DNA of 64,000 nucleotides from Acidobacteriota bacterium (GCA_030550025.1 JAUQQC010000004.1:238401-302400), one strand, 5' to 3'; positions 41,358 to 49,994 are shown, counted from the stretch's first letter. Notes: generated by a model from the sequence alone, not told the origin. Numbers and translations: made by a program.

Positions 41358-41371
41358 CTTGCATATGCAAG
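41358..41371. promoter_or_regulatory. 14-bp perfect palindrome upstream of the cytochrome b/c fusion
   Basis: CTTGCATATGCAAG, 15-28 nt upstream of ATG 41343, abutting its SD-like AAGGTGAG. Confidence 0.35.
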
Positions 41372-41908
41372 CTGCGTGCCGTCCACGCTCATCTCGCTCG
41401 AACACGACTATCACTCGCAGAATGATCGAGTTAACCGAGACAAGTATAACCGAGCCGAGCGGGGGATTACACCCAGAGCGGGCCTTCTTGCTCAGGACGT
41501 ACGAAGCCAAGAGAGGAAGCCCTCGGGATGGTCCTCAGAGTGCGGTTTCGTGTCGTTGAGGCAGAGTCGCGATGGCACGGACCGAGCGCCCGTCAAACGC
41601 TCTCTTCTGCATCCTTCCTCACAACGAGGATGATGGAATTTCGCCCATTGTGATGGGGGATTTCGCTCAATCTTGGGGCTTATCCCCCAACTTGGGAATC
41701 GGCGCAGGTCCTGGGGAGACTCGCGCGCACGAGCGAAGTGCTTGTTCTATCAGAGTCTTTCGAGCCTTGGAGCTTCGCCCGTTGCTCCTGCGGAATGCGA
41801 TTTGCTAAGGCCCGTGTCACGGGTGAGGTCGCAATGGCCCCACTCGGTTGGGTGTTGAGATGCAAAAATTTTTCGAGTGGGCGAGGGGATTGGGTGAAAA
41901 AGCGTGGG

Positions 41909-41987
41909 TGTGACTTCAGTCACAGCCTTTGCTGCCAAAGGCGAAGTAAGTTTCGCCTGACGGCGGTGAACCGATCGCAAATCGGTT
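41909..41987 (+). repeat. four tandem perfect short hairpins upstream of the cytochrome oxidase operon
   Basis: TGTGACTTCAGTCACA (41909-41924), GCCTTTGCTGCCAAAGGC (about 41925-41942), AGGCGAAGTAAGTTTCGCCT (41939-41958), AACCGATCGCAAATCGGTT (41969-41987). Confidence 0.7.
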
Positions 41988-42014
41988 TGAGCTACGATTG
42001 CGAGGGAAGGCGCT

Positions 42015-42845
42015 ATGCGTGAGGGAAGCGAGCGATTCAAGCGAACCCTGGAGGGATTCTTCTTCGCCTTCGTTCTCTTCACCATTGCCGTGGCGGGGAT
42101 CGGGCTGGGCGTGCGGCGGTGGCTACCGCCACTTGCCTCTGAACATGGAGCCGGCATCGATCGGATGATTCACTACCTGCTCATCACGGTGGGGGCGCTC
42201 TTTGTCCTCGGACATGCCGCCTTGGGATATTTCATCTGGCGGTTCAGCCGGCAGGAGCGGGTCACCTATCGGTTGGCGAGCGCACGAGCCGAGAAGCTAT
42301 GGTCGCTCGTTCCGGGGGTCGTCATGGCCTTGGTGGCGGAGGGGGGAGTGTTGCTGATCGGGCTTCCAATTTGGCAGCAGTATTACCTTCGTCCGGCTCC
42401 TTCGGACGCTGTGCTGGTGGAGGTCACGGCCGAGCAATTCGCGTGGAACATTCGATATCCCGGAAGAGATGGGCGCTTGGGTCGGACGGATCCTCGGCTC
42501 ATCAGCTACGAGAATCCGCTGGGGATGGATGCGCAAGATCCGGCCTCCCGAGATGACATTGTGCAATTGGGGGTGATGTACATCCCGGTCGGTCGGCCCG
42601 TTCACGTTCGGCTCCGCTCGAAGGACACGTTGCACAGTTTCTTTCTGCCGCATTTTCGCGTGAAGCAAGATGCCGTACCGGGCATGACGATCGACATCTG
42701 GTTCACGCCCACGCAGACAGGCGAGTTCGAGATCGCCTGCGCAGAGCTGTGCGGCTTTGGACATTTTCAAATGCGGGGAGTGCTGCGCGTCCTCCCGCCG
42801 GAGGAATTCGAGCGATGGCTAGCAGCTCAACCGACGTTCTTCTGA
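42015..42845 (+). CDS. coxB: cytochrome c oxidase subunit II
   Basis: CuA motif CAELCGFGHFQM, DTLHSFFLPHFRVKQDAVPGM, N-terminal TM helices; no fused CXXCH. Confidence 0.95.
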   Translation: MREGSERFKRTLEGFFFAFVLFTIAVAGIGLGVRRWLPPLASEHGAGIDRMIHYLLITVGALFVLGHAALGYFIWRFSRQERVTYRLASARAEKLWSLVPGVVMALVAEGGVLLIGLPIWQQYYLRPAPSDAVLVEVTAEQFAWNIRYPGRDGRLGRTDPRLISYENPLGMDAQDPASRDDIVQLGVMYIPVGRPVHVRLRSKDTLHSFFLPHFRVKQDAVPGMTIDIWFTPTQTGEFEIACAELCGFGHFQMRGVLRVLPPEEFERWLAAQPTFF

Positions 42846-42889
42846 GGGGGTAAGGCCCTCGGCGATTTTGCGAAGAGGAGGAGGGGGCT

Positions 42890-44662
42890 ATGGCGAGCGA
42901 GCCTTCGGTGCACATGCATGAGGAGCCCACGAGTTTCTGGCGTCGGTACATCTTCAGCACCGATCACAAGATCATCGGGCTTCAATACTATCTGACGGCG
43001 ATGGGAATGGCCTTGGTCGGTGGCGCATTGGCCATGCTCATTCGCTTGCAGCTTGGCTGGCCCGATGAGAAGTGGCCGCTTCTTGCGAAGCTCTTCCCGC
43101 GCGGGATGTCCGGCGGCGTGATGAACCCGGATTTCTACCTGGCGTTGATCACCATGCACGGCACGCTGATGATCTTCTTCGTCATCTCGCTCGGCCTCGT
43201 GAGCGGGTTCGGGAATTACCTCTTGCCATTGCAGATCGGGGCGCGCGATATGGCCTTTCCGTTCCTGAACATGCTCTCGTATTGGACGGTCGTGCCGGCG
43301 TGCGTGATCATGCTCGCGTCGTTCTTCGTCGAAGGGGGAGCGGCGGCATCGGGATGGACGGCTTATCCCCCGTTGAGCGCCGTCGAGCAAGCGGTGCCCG
43401 GCTCGGGATTGGGACAGACGCTGTGGATTCTTGGCATGGCGCTCTTCATCGCCTCGTTCACTATGGGCGGCCTCAACTTCGTCACGACGATCCTCAACGA
43501 ACGGACGCGTGGGATGTCCATGATGCGGCTGCCGCTGTTCATCTGGACGCTCTTGATCGCGTCCATCTTGGGGCTGCTGGCGTTCCCGCCGCTGACGGCG
43601 GCCGCCATCCTCCTGCTCTTCGATCGGCATGGAGGGACGAGCTTCTTCCTACCGAGCGGGCTGTACTTCGGCGAGCGCGTCCTGCCGCATAGTGGCGGAA
43701 GCCCATTGCTCTGGCAACACCTGTTTTGGTTCCTCGGGCATCCCGAGGTCTACGTGCTCATCCTCCCCGCGCTCGGCATCGCCCTGGACCTTCTGCCGCC
43801 GTTCACGCGCAAGCCGATCTTCGGCTATCGCCTCACGGTCTACTCGCTCTTCGCCATCGGCGTATTGAGCATGATCGTGTGGGGGCACCACATGTTCGTG
43901 AGCGGGATGAATCCGTTCGTGGGGGAGTTCTTCGCGATCGGGACATTGGCCATCACGATCCCCTCGGCGATCATCGGGTTCAATCTGATCGCGAGCTTAT
44001 GGGGCGCGCGCTTGCAGCTTCGAACCCCGGCGCTCTTCGCTCTGGGCAGCATCGCCTTCTTTGGGACGGGGGGATTTGGCGGGATTTTCCTCGGGAACGC
44101 CACCTCAGACATTCAGCTCCACGATACGTACTTCGTCGTCGGCCACTTTCACTTCATGATCGGCGGGGTGACGTTGCTCGCCCTTTTCGGGGGCACCTAC
44201 TATTGGTTCCCGAAGATGTTCGGGCGCATGATGAGCGAGCGCTTGGGGAAGATTCATTTCTGGCTGACGTTCGTCTCGTTTTATGCCGTCTTTCTCACGC
44301 AGCATTTCCTGGGCCTTGGGGGGATGCCGCGCCGATACTATGCGTTCTCTAAGTTCGAGTTCCTGGCGGCGATTCGCGATATGAATGCCTTCGTCAGCAT
44401 CGCGGCGTTCGTGCTCGGAGCGGCGCAACTGATCTTCCTCTTCAACTTCTTCTGGAGTTTGTTCCGCGGCGCGCGAGCTGAACGGAATCCATGGCGAGCG
44501 ACGACGTTGGAATGGGTCGCGCCAACCCCTCCCCCACATGGGAATTGGGGGGAGACGGTGCCGGAAGTCCATCGGTGGCCGTACGATTACAGCGTGCCCG
44601 GTGCGCCCGAGGACTTCACGCCGCAGACCGTACCGCCAACGGTCGTCGAAGTCACGCGGTGA
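42890..44662 (+). CDS. coxA: cytochrome c oxidase subunit I (heme-copper oxidase, A-family-like)
   Basis: GHPEVYVLILPALGI, WGHHMF, HDTYFVVGHFHFMIGG, GNYLLPLQIGARDMAFPFLNMLSYW. Confidence 0.96.
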   Translation: MASEPSVHMHEEPTSFWRRYIFSTDHKIIGLQYYLTAMGMALVGGALAMLIRLQLGWPDEKWPLLAKLFPRGMSGGVMNPDFYLALITMHGTLMIFFVISLGLVSGFGNYLLPLQIGARDMAFPFLNMLSYWTVVPACVIMLASFFVEGGAAASGWTAYPPLSAVEQAVPGSGLGQTLWILGMALFIASFTMGGLNFVTTILNERTRGMSMMRLPLFIWTLLIASILGLLAFPPLTAAAILLLFDRHGGTSFFLPSGLYFGERVLPHSGGSPLLWQHLFWFLGHPEVYVLILPALGIALDLLPPFTRKPIFGYRLTVYSLFAIGVLSMIVWGHHMFVSGMNPFVGEFFAIGTLAITIPSAIIGFNLIASLWGARLQLRTPALFALGSIAFFGTGGFGGIFLGNATSDIQLHDTYFVVGHFHFMIGGVTLLALFGGTYYWFPKMFGRMMSERLGKIHFWLTFVSFYAVFLTQHFLGLGGMPRRYYAFSKFEFLAAIRDMNAFVSIAAFVLGAAQLIFLFNFFWSLFRGARAERNPWRATTLEWVAPTPPPHGNWGETVPEVHRWPYDYSVPGAPEDFTPQTVPPTVVEVTR

Positions 44663-44674
44663 GCGGAGGGAGTC

Positions 44675-45334
44675 GTGAAGAGACCGTTTGGTGCGGAGAC
44701 CCGAGTGGAAGAGGTGCTCCGAGATGCGCGCCTGTGGGGCGATTTCGGAATGCCGCCTTCGGACGATCACCGTCGCGACGGATTCGATGGCGGCTCCGAA
44801 CGTCCGCATGGGCTTCCCGTTCCTAGTGCGCAGTTTGGACTGTGGCTCTTCTTGGGGACGGTGACGATGCTCTTTGCTGGGTTCACCAGCGCCTATCTGG
44901 TGCGGCAGGCCGGACCTGATTGGCAATCGCTTCCGCGTCCACCGATCCTCTGGGTCAATACGGGCGTGCTCCTGTTGAGCAGCGTGCTTTTGGAAGTGGG
45001 GCGGAGGCGACGGCGAGCCTTGCGCCGCTGGATCCTCGGGGCGACGGCGCTGGGTGCGCTCTTTCTGCTCGGGCAGCTTTTGGCCTGGCGGATGTTGCGG
45101 GCGCAGGGGATTTATCTGCCGACGAATCCGCACAGCTCGTTTTTCTACATCCTCACGGGCGTGCACGGCGTGCACGTCCTCGGAGGAGTGATCGCCTTGC
45201 TGTCGGTGCTCGCGCTGGCGTGGCGCGATGCCTCGGGGGAGCGGACCGCGCACCGCCTCTCCCTGTGCGCCGTCTACTGGCATTTCGTCGGCGGACTCTG
45301 GCTTTATCTCTTGTTCGTGCTCTTTCTCCTCTGA
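44675..45334 (+). CDS. coxC: cytochrome c oxidase subunit III (copy 1)
   Basis: SAQFGLWLFLGTVTMLFAGFTSAYLV...FFYILTGVHGVHVLGGVIAL...YWHFVGGLWLYLLFVLFLL. Confidence 0.9.
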   Translation: MKRPFGAETRVEEVLRDARLWGDFGMPPSDDHRRDGFDGGSERPHGLPVPSAQFGLWLFLGTVTMLFAGFTSAYLVRQAGPDWQSLPRPPILWVNTGVLLLSSVLLEVGRRRRRALRRWILGATALGALFLLGQLLAWRMLRAQGIYLPTNPHSSFFYILTGVHGVHVLGGVIALLSVLALAWRDASGERTAHRLSLCAVYWHFVGGLWLYLLFVLFLL

Positions 45335-45346
45335 AGGGGGGAGATC

Positions 45347-45985
45347 GTGAACGTAAGGAGGGGGATTCGGATGAGCCGAACATCGGAGGGTCTCTCGGTC
45401 GAATCGGTGTGGCGAGGGGGCGTCTCCCCCTTCGCCGTGAGCTGGCGGAAGTTGATGATGTGGCTCTTCATCATCACGGACGGCCTGCTGTTCGCAGGTC
45501 TTCTGGCCGGCTATGGCTTCGTGCGTTTGGCGAGCCCGCAATGGCCGAATCGTGCGGAGATCTTCCATCTGGACTTCATCGCGCTGATGACCTTCATCCT
45601 GATCACGAGCAGTGCGACGATGGCAACGGCCGTCGGCGCCGCCCGTCAGGGACGCATGCAGACGGCGTTCCGGTTCGTGCTGTTGACGATCCTAGGCGGA
45701 TTGGGCTTTCTGAGCTGCCAGGCCTACGAATGGTCGAAGCTCATCAGCGAAGGGGCGCGGCTCAGCTCGAACCCGTGGGGGGTTCCGCTCTTCAGCGCCG
45801 CGTTCTTCATCATCACCGGATTTCATGGCTCGCACGTCCTGACGGGGGTGATCATTCTGTCGGTGGTCGCCGGGCGCGCGTTGCGGCAGCGCATCACGCC
45901 CGAAGGCGTTGAGCTGGCCGGCCTCTATTGGCATTTCGTGGACTTGGTCTGGGTCTTCATCTTCACGCTCTTTTACCTGATCTGA
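45347..45985 (+). CDS. cytochrome c oxidase subunit III (copy 2)
   Basis: WRKLMMWLFIITDGLLFAGLLAGYGFVR...FFIITGFHGSHVLTGVIIL...GLYWHFVDLVWVFIFTLFYLI. Confidence 0.9.
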   Translation: MNVRRGIRMSRTSEGLSVESVWRGGVSPFAVSWRKLMMWLFIITDGLLFAGLLAGYGFVRLASPQWPNRAEIFHLDFIALMTFILITSSATMATAVGAARQGRMQTAFRFVLLTILGGLGFLSCQAYEWSKLISEGARLSSNPWGVPLFSAAFFIITGFHGSHVLTGVIILSVVAGRALRQRITPEGVELAGLYWHFVDLVWVFIFTLFYLI

Positions 45986-46019
45986 CGCGCTCGTTCGGAT
46001 CAGGGGAGGGGAGAAGAGT

Positions 46020-46349
46020 ATGGCGCAGGGGCATCAGGTGAGCAGCTATCGCATCTATTGGATCGTCTGGTCCATCCTCCTCATCGTGACCGTCGGCATG
46101 ATGTTCTTGGGGACGACGGCATTGACGACGGCCCTCGTCCTCGTGCTCGTTGCCGGGATGCTCCTGAAGGCGTCGCTCATCGGCGGTTACTTCATGCATC
46201 TGCGCTTTGAGCGCGCGAGCCTGATTGTGATCGTCGCCGTGGGGATTCTTGCGACGGCGGGGATTCTCTTCTTCCTGATCGCGCCCGATGGCCTGCGGGT
46301 GTTGAACTCCAGCTCATGGGGGGACCTTCACGTCGGAGGTGGGCGATGA
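46020..46349 (+). CDS. cytochrome c oxidase subunit IV-like protein
   Basis: Small 3-TM protein with KASLIGGYFMHLRFE, typical of COX4_pro; follows subunit III. Confidence 0.8.
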   Translation: MAQGHQVSSYRIYWIVWSILLIVTVGMMFLGTTALTTALVLVLVAGMLLKASLIGGYFMHLRFERASLIVIVAVGILATAGILFFLIAPDGLRVLNSSSWGDLHVGGGR

Positions 46350-46666
46350 GGGGGAAGACGCTTCGAGCGCTGAGGCGTGGAGCGTGGGGGATCCTTCTCC
46401 TTCAGCTCGCGGAAGGCCTCCTCTGGGCGCAGTGCGCGATGTGTCGCACCGGTCTCCTGAATTCGCCGGAAGGGCAGCAGTGGGCCAGTGGGTTCAATCG
46501 CGGGATTCTCTTTCTGCTCTTGGTTCCCTTCGGGATCGTCGGCGGGATCGCGGCGCTCATCTGGAGGGCATTTCGTCGAAAGAGTCGCGAGGGGCTTCCA
46601 CGCGTCCAGCGAGCGCGCGCGGAAGCCCCTCAGCGGGCGTTCACTTCTTCGCCAGCGAGCGGATGA
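46346..46666 (+). CDS. small hypothetical membrane protein of the oxidase operon
   Basis: QCAMCRTGLLNSPEGQQWASGFNRGILFLLLVPFGIVGGIAALIW; ATG 46346 overlaps the preceding stop. Confidence 0.7.
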   Translation: MRGKTLRALRRGAWGILLLQLAEGLLWAQCAMCRTGLLNSPEGQQWASGFNRGILFLLLVPFGIVGGIAALIWRAFRRKSREGLPRVQRARAEAPQRAFTSSPASG

Positions 46667-47009
46667 AGGCGATCAGGTCCCAGACTTCCTTCTCCTTCAG
46701 CTTCCCTTTGTACGCGGGCATGAGCTTGGATTTCCCCACAGCCGCTCCCCCCTCCATCGTGATCTTGTAGAGATCCTGATCGCTATATTTGGCCATCTCC
46801 GTCGGATTCGTCCAGTCAGCGAGCTTCACCGTCTTGACCGCTTTCATGGCCGGACCGTCGCCTTTCCCTTGCTCGCCATGGCAGCGTTGGCAGTTTTTGA
46901 TATGCAGCTCCTTCCCGACTTTGGGGTCGCCCTTCCCCTGAGCCCATAGGGGGAGGAACGCTCCCGTAGCCACCAGCACAGCCAGCGTCCCGTGGATGAT
47001 GCGCTTCAT
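46641..47009 (-). CDS. monoheme cytochrome c
   Basis: Signal peptide; NCQRCHGEQGKGDGPAMK; distal Met candidate GKSKLMPAYKGKL. Confidence 0.92.
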   Translation of the reverse strand: MKRIIHGTLAVLVATGAFLPLWAQGKGDPKVGKELHIKNCQRCHGEQGKGDGPAMKAVKTVKLADWTNPTEMAKYSDQDLYKITMEGGAAVGKSKLMPAYKGKLKEKEVWDLIAFIRSLAKK

Positions 47010-47137
47010 CAGTCCTCTCCTCCTTGATTGGATTTATCGCCCCCGAAACATTATGTCAGCATTCATTCAGTCCGGCAAGAAAAGCCGCAGCATCCCACGC
47101 GTCTTTACGAAAGCCCTTTCTCGAGCGTCCGCATGCG

Positions 47138-49150
47138 CTAGCGAATTTCGCCGACCAGCAACGCATGGAGCTTCGAGACGGCGAACGCTTTCCCCTCGCC
47201 GTGGCAGACCCCGCAGGTTTCAACAGTGCCGGACGTGTTAACGAATGCGTGCGCCTCGGCCGAGAGGCTGTCGTGGCATGAGACGCAAGCGGTCGAGGTC
47301 GGCGGCGTCGGATTCTGGAAGCCGCGCGGCGTGATCGTCGCGAGCGTGGCGCGCACCGGCAAAAGCTGCGTCCCCGGCGTGTGGCAGAGTTGGCAGTTCT
47401 TCAAGCTCGCCGGAAAGCGCACTTCGTTGAAGGGAACGGGCTGCCGCGCGAAGTTATAGACTGTGTACTCGCGTTCGAGGTGCTCGCCGCGATGAATCTT
47501 GTGGATGAGGAACTTGAAGTCGATGCTCTCGGGCGGCATCCGATCGGCTGGCCGTCGCGCTTCATCGGTTCCGGTCGGATTGTGACAGATGACGCAGTGC
47601 TCGATGTTGTTGTTGCGATTGCTCCCGTGTGTGCGGAGCGAGTCGTGACACTTCAGGCAATTGCGCAGGTCTACGATCTGTCGCCGCGCGACCGGCTGTG
47701 CATCGGTGACAGTGAAGTATTTGACGACATTATCTCCGGCGTCGCGCACCGTGTTCGCCGGATCGCCCGGGGCGGCCGGGCCCGGATTGAGGGTGATATT
47801 CCGATAACCCTCGATGCCCACAACATAGGTTCCGCGCGCATCGGTCGGAAGGGGCGTCCGAAACGTGTAGCGGTAGTTCCCTTCCGCATCCGGGCCGATG
47901 GCTCCGCGCGCGTCCTCGCTCACCCACCACGCGTAATCCGTCGTCGGCCCGCCGAGCACCAACGCCAGGCGCGTCATCGCGCTCGGAGCGATCGGGCGAC
48001 CCGAGCGATCCCGAATCGTGAAGAGAACTGTCGGGGTGCGACCCGGTGCCGTATCGCTCACCCCCACGATCTCGAAGACGACGCCCGGAAGTTGCCGCGA
48101 CTTAAAGGGGATCGTGTGCGCGCCCGCCACCGAGAGATCGAACTCCTCGCCCGACGTGGGTTGATGACAACGGCCGCAGCGCGTATCATCGCGTTGGATG
48201 ATCCCCAAGTGCCCCTCCCCGGTGGCAAAGTTCACGTTGTCGTGACAGGACCCGCAGGTCGCCCGCGAAGGCTGCGTGAGATGATTATCGGCTTGCGTCG
48301 CTCCGGCCGCATGGCACGTCGTGCAATTGCGAATGTCTTGAGGGAACCCCACCGTCGAGAAGTCGAAGACCCGTCCCATGAAGCCGATGATCCGATATGG
48401 CGTTCCCGCGCGCACGCTCGGCAGATCGCGTCCTCGATGGATCTTGTGGATCATGACCTTGAAATCCACCGTGTTCCCCGTGTCCGGATCCGCCGTCTGG
48501 GGGTGGTGGCAGAGGACGCACGTTTTGACGGTCACGTAGCGCCCGCCGTGCGCTTGCAGCTGATCGTGGCACTGGTTGCATGCCGCCGTCGTCACGACGT
48601 CTCGGATCGGCGAGACTTCGCCCCCGGCGGGGATGAAATCGAAGGTCGCATTGGCGACGAATCTCTTCCCCAACGCCGCCGTGAGGTCGCGCACGGCCGA
48701 GATCCCCACTGTGTGCGTGACCGTCGGATCGTAATTCTGTGGCAAGATGGTCCCCGACGTGTAGACGACGGTTCCATCCGGAGAATCCACGAACGTCCCG
48801 CCCGTGTCCACCCAAGCTTGCGTCACCGTACCGAGCACGGCTCCCGTTTGCGTGCGCGTCGTGTAGGCCGTGTATTGCCGATCTCCTCGATTGATGCGGG
48901 CAAGAATCACGTTGATCTCCACGCGGCCTTCGGTTCGCACGCCCGTTCGATCCAGGGGCATGCCACGATCATCGGTCAGCCGAAAGGTCACGACCACTCG
49001 TCGTTCTGGAGAGATCGTAGCGCTCAAGATCTGAATCCGCACTCCGGTGCTCACGGCGACTTGAGCGCCCGTCGGCCAATCGTTCCCGATCAAGAAAACG
49101 AAGAACAGCACCGTGCCGAAGATGAGTGCTCCGGTGAGTTTCCTCTTCAT
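47138..49150 (-). CDS. mtrC: OmcA/MtrC-like decaheme c-type cytochrome
   Basis: 10 CXXCH motifs in two pentaheme blocks (CNQCH, CVLCH, CTTCH, CGSCH, CGRCH / CLKCH, CVICH, CQLCH, CVSCH, CGVCH), paired KIHRG repeats, two beta-rich domains, signal peptide. Confidence 0.88.
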   Translation of the reverse strand: MKRKLTGALIFGTVLFFVFLIGNDWPTGAQVAVSTGVRIQILSATISPERRVVVTFRLTDDRGMPLDRTGVRTEGRVEINVILARINRGDRQYTAYTTRTQTGAVLGTVTQAWVDTGGTFVDSPDGTVVYTSGTILPQNYDPTVTHTVGISAVRDLTAALGKRFVANATFDFIPAGGEVSPIRDVVTTAACNQCHDQLQAHGGRYVTVKTCVLCHHPQTADPDTGNTVDFKVMIHKIHRGRDLPSVRAGTPYRIIGFMGRVFDFSTVGFPQDIRNCTTCHAAGATQADNHLTQPSRATCGSCHDNVNFATGEGHLGIIQRDDTRCGRCHQPTSGEEFDLSVAGAHTIPFKSRQLPGVVFEIVGVSDTAPGRTPTVLFTIRDRSGRPIAPSAMTRLALVLGGPTTDYAWWVSEDARGAIGPDAEGNYRYTFRTPLPTDARGTYVVGIEGYRNITLNPGPAAPGDPANTVRDAGDNVVKYFTVTDAQPVARRQIVDLRNCLKCHDSLRTHGSNRNNNIEHCVICHNPTGTDEARRPADRMPPESIDFKFLIHKIHRGEHLEREYTVYNFARQPVPFNEVRFPASLKNCQLCHTPGTQLLPVRATLATITPRGFQNPTPPTSTACVSCHDSLSAEAHAFVNTSGTVETCGVCHGEGKAFAVSKLHALLVGEIR

Positions 49151-49208
49151 CGCCTCTCCTCCATGAAGTGTTCCCTCCGGCGCTCTCCGTCTTGCGAAGC
49201 GCCCTCGG

Positions 49209-49616
49209 TCAATAGGGGGTCTCCTCTTCCGCCTCCGGCTCTTCAGGCGGCGCTTCCTTGAGCCGTTGGATCATCGTTCGGAGCCATTGCTTCACCGCCT
49301 CCTGCAGTCGCTCTTCATCCCCCGTTTGTTCGAGTGAAGCGACCGTCTCGCCAGCCTCGTTCAATGGAATGAAGTGGCACGGGAGGCGCTCCTGACGATG
49401 CTCCTTGGGAACGAAGTCCAAGAGGACGCATCCCTCGTGGCATTCGGGGGGATGGTCGGGGACGAACCAGTGATTGATGCAGACGACCGAATGCTGGAAC
49501 ATCGGTCGCGGCTTCCACGGCTCGCGCACCGAGCGTCCGTACCCTCCGCCTTCCAGGACGTCCAGCTCGGCTTCGAGCAAGCGGATCAAGTCTTCTCGTC
49601 GGCCTTTCATCGCCAC
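49209..49616 (-). CDS. small hypothetical Cys/His-containing protein
   Basis: 135 aa; VVCINHWFVPDHPPECHEGCVLLDFVPKEHRQERLPCHFIPLN. Confidence 0.65.
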   Translation of the reverse strand: MAMKGRREDLIRLLEAELDVLEGGGYGRSVREPWKPRPMFQHSVVCINHWFVPDHPPECHEGCVLLDFVPKEHRQERLPCHFIPLNEAGETVASLEQTGDEERLQEAVKQWLRTMIQRLKEAPPEEPEAEEETPY

Positions 49617-49622
49617 CTCCCC

Positions 49623-49994
49623 TTAGGACGCCATGCGACGAGTCGCATCGAGGACTTGCTCGACTTCGTGAAGGAAGGTCGTCACGTCCGTCTCCTTCAC
49701 GAGATATCGCGTGGCTAGCCAGCACGTGTAATCGTCCTGAAACGACGTGTAGGCCGTCAGGAGAATCACGGGCACGCGCGGATGCCGATGGATGATCTCT
49801 TGCAGTAGCTCAAGTCCGTTCTCCCTCCCGAGCTTGATATCGAGGACGATGAGATCCACGGGCTGTTGTTCCAAACGCTGCATGGCCTCACTCCCGGACG
49901 ATACCTCCTCCACTTCGTGCCCGCATTCGCTCAACGCCGTGGCATAGAATAGCCGAACGTTCGGTTCATCGTCAATGAGGAGGATGCGCGCCAT
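49623..49994 (-). CDS. orphan response-regulator receiver domain protein (CheY-like)
   Basis: ILLIDDEPNVRLFYATAL, LIVLDIKLG, VILLTAYTSF; no output domain; ATG 49994. Confidence 0.9.
   Translation of the reverse strand: MARILLIDDEPNVRLFYATALSECGHEVEEVSSGSEAMQRLEQQPVDLIVLDIKLGRENGLELLQEIIHRHPRVPVILLTAYTSFQDDYTCWLATRYLVKETDVTTFLHEVEQVLDATRRMAS

Noticed and set aside
41323-41865. Several 60-95 aa ORFs in the 41.4-42.0 kb intergenic interval
   Set aside because: Mutually overlapping, no SD or family features; the palindromic noncoding interpretation is better.
47381-49261. 626-aa plus-strand ORF over the MtrC-like gene
   Set aside because: The minus strand has 10 CXXCH motifs and a signal peptide; the plus ORF has no recognisable domain.
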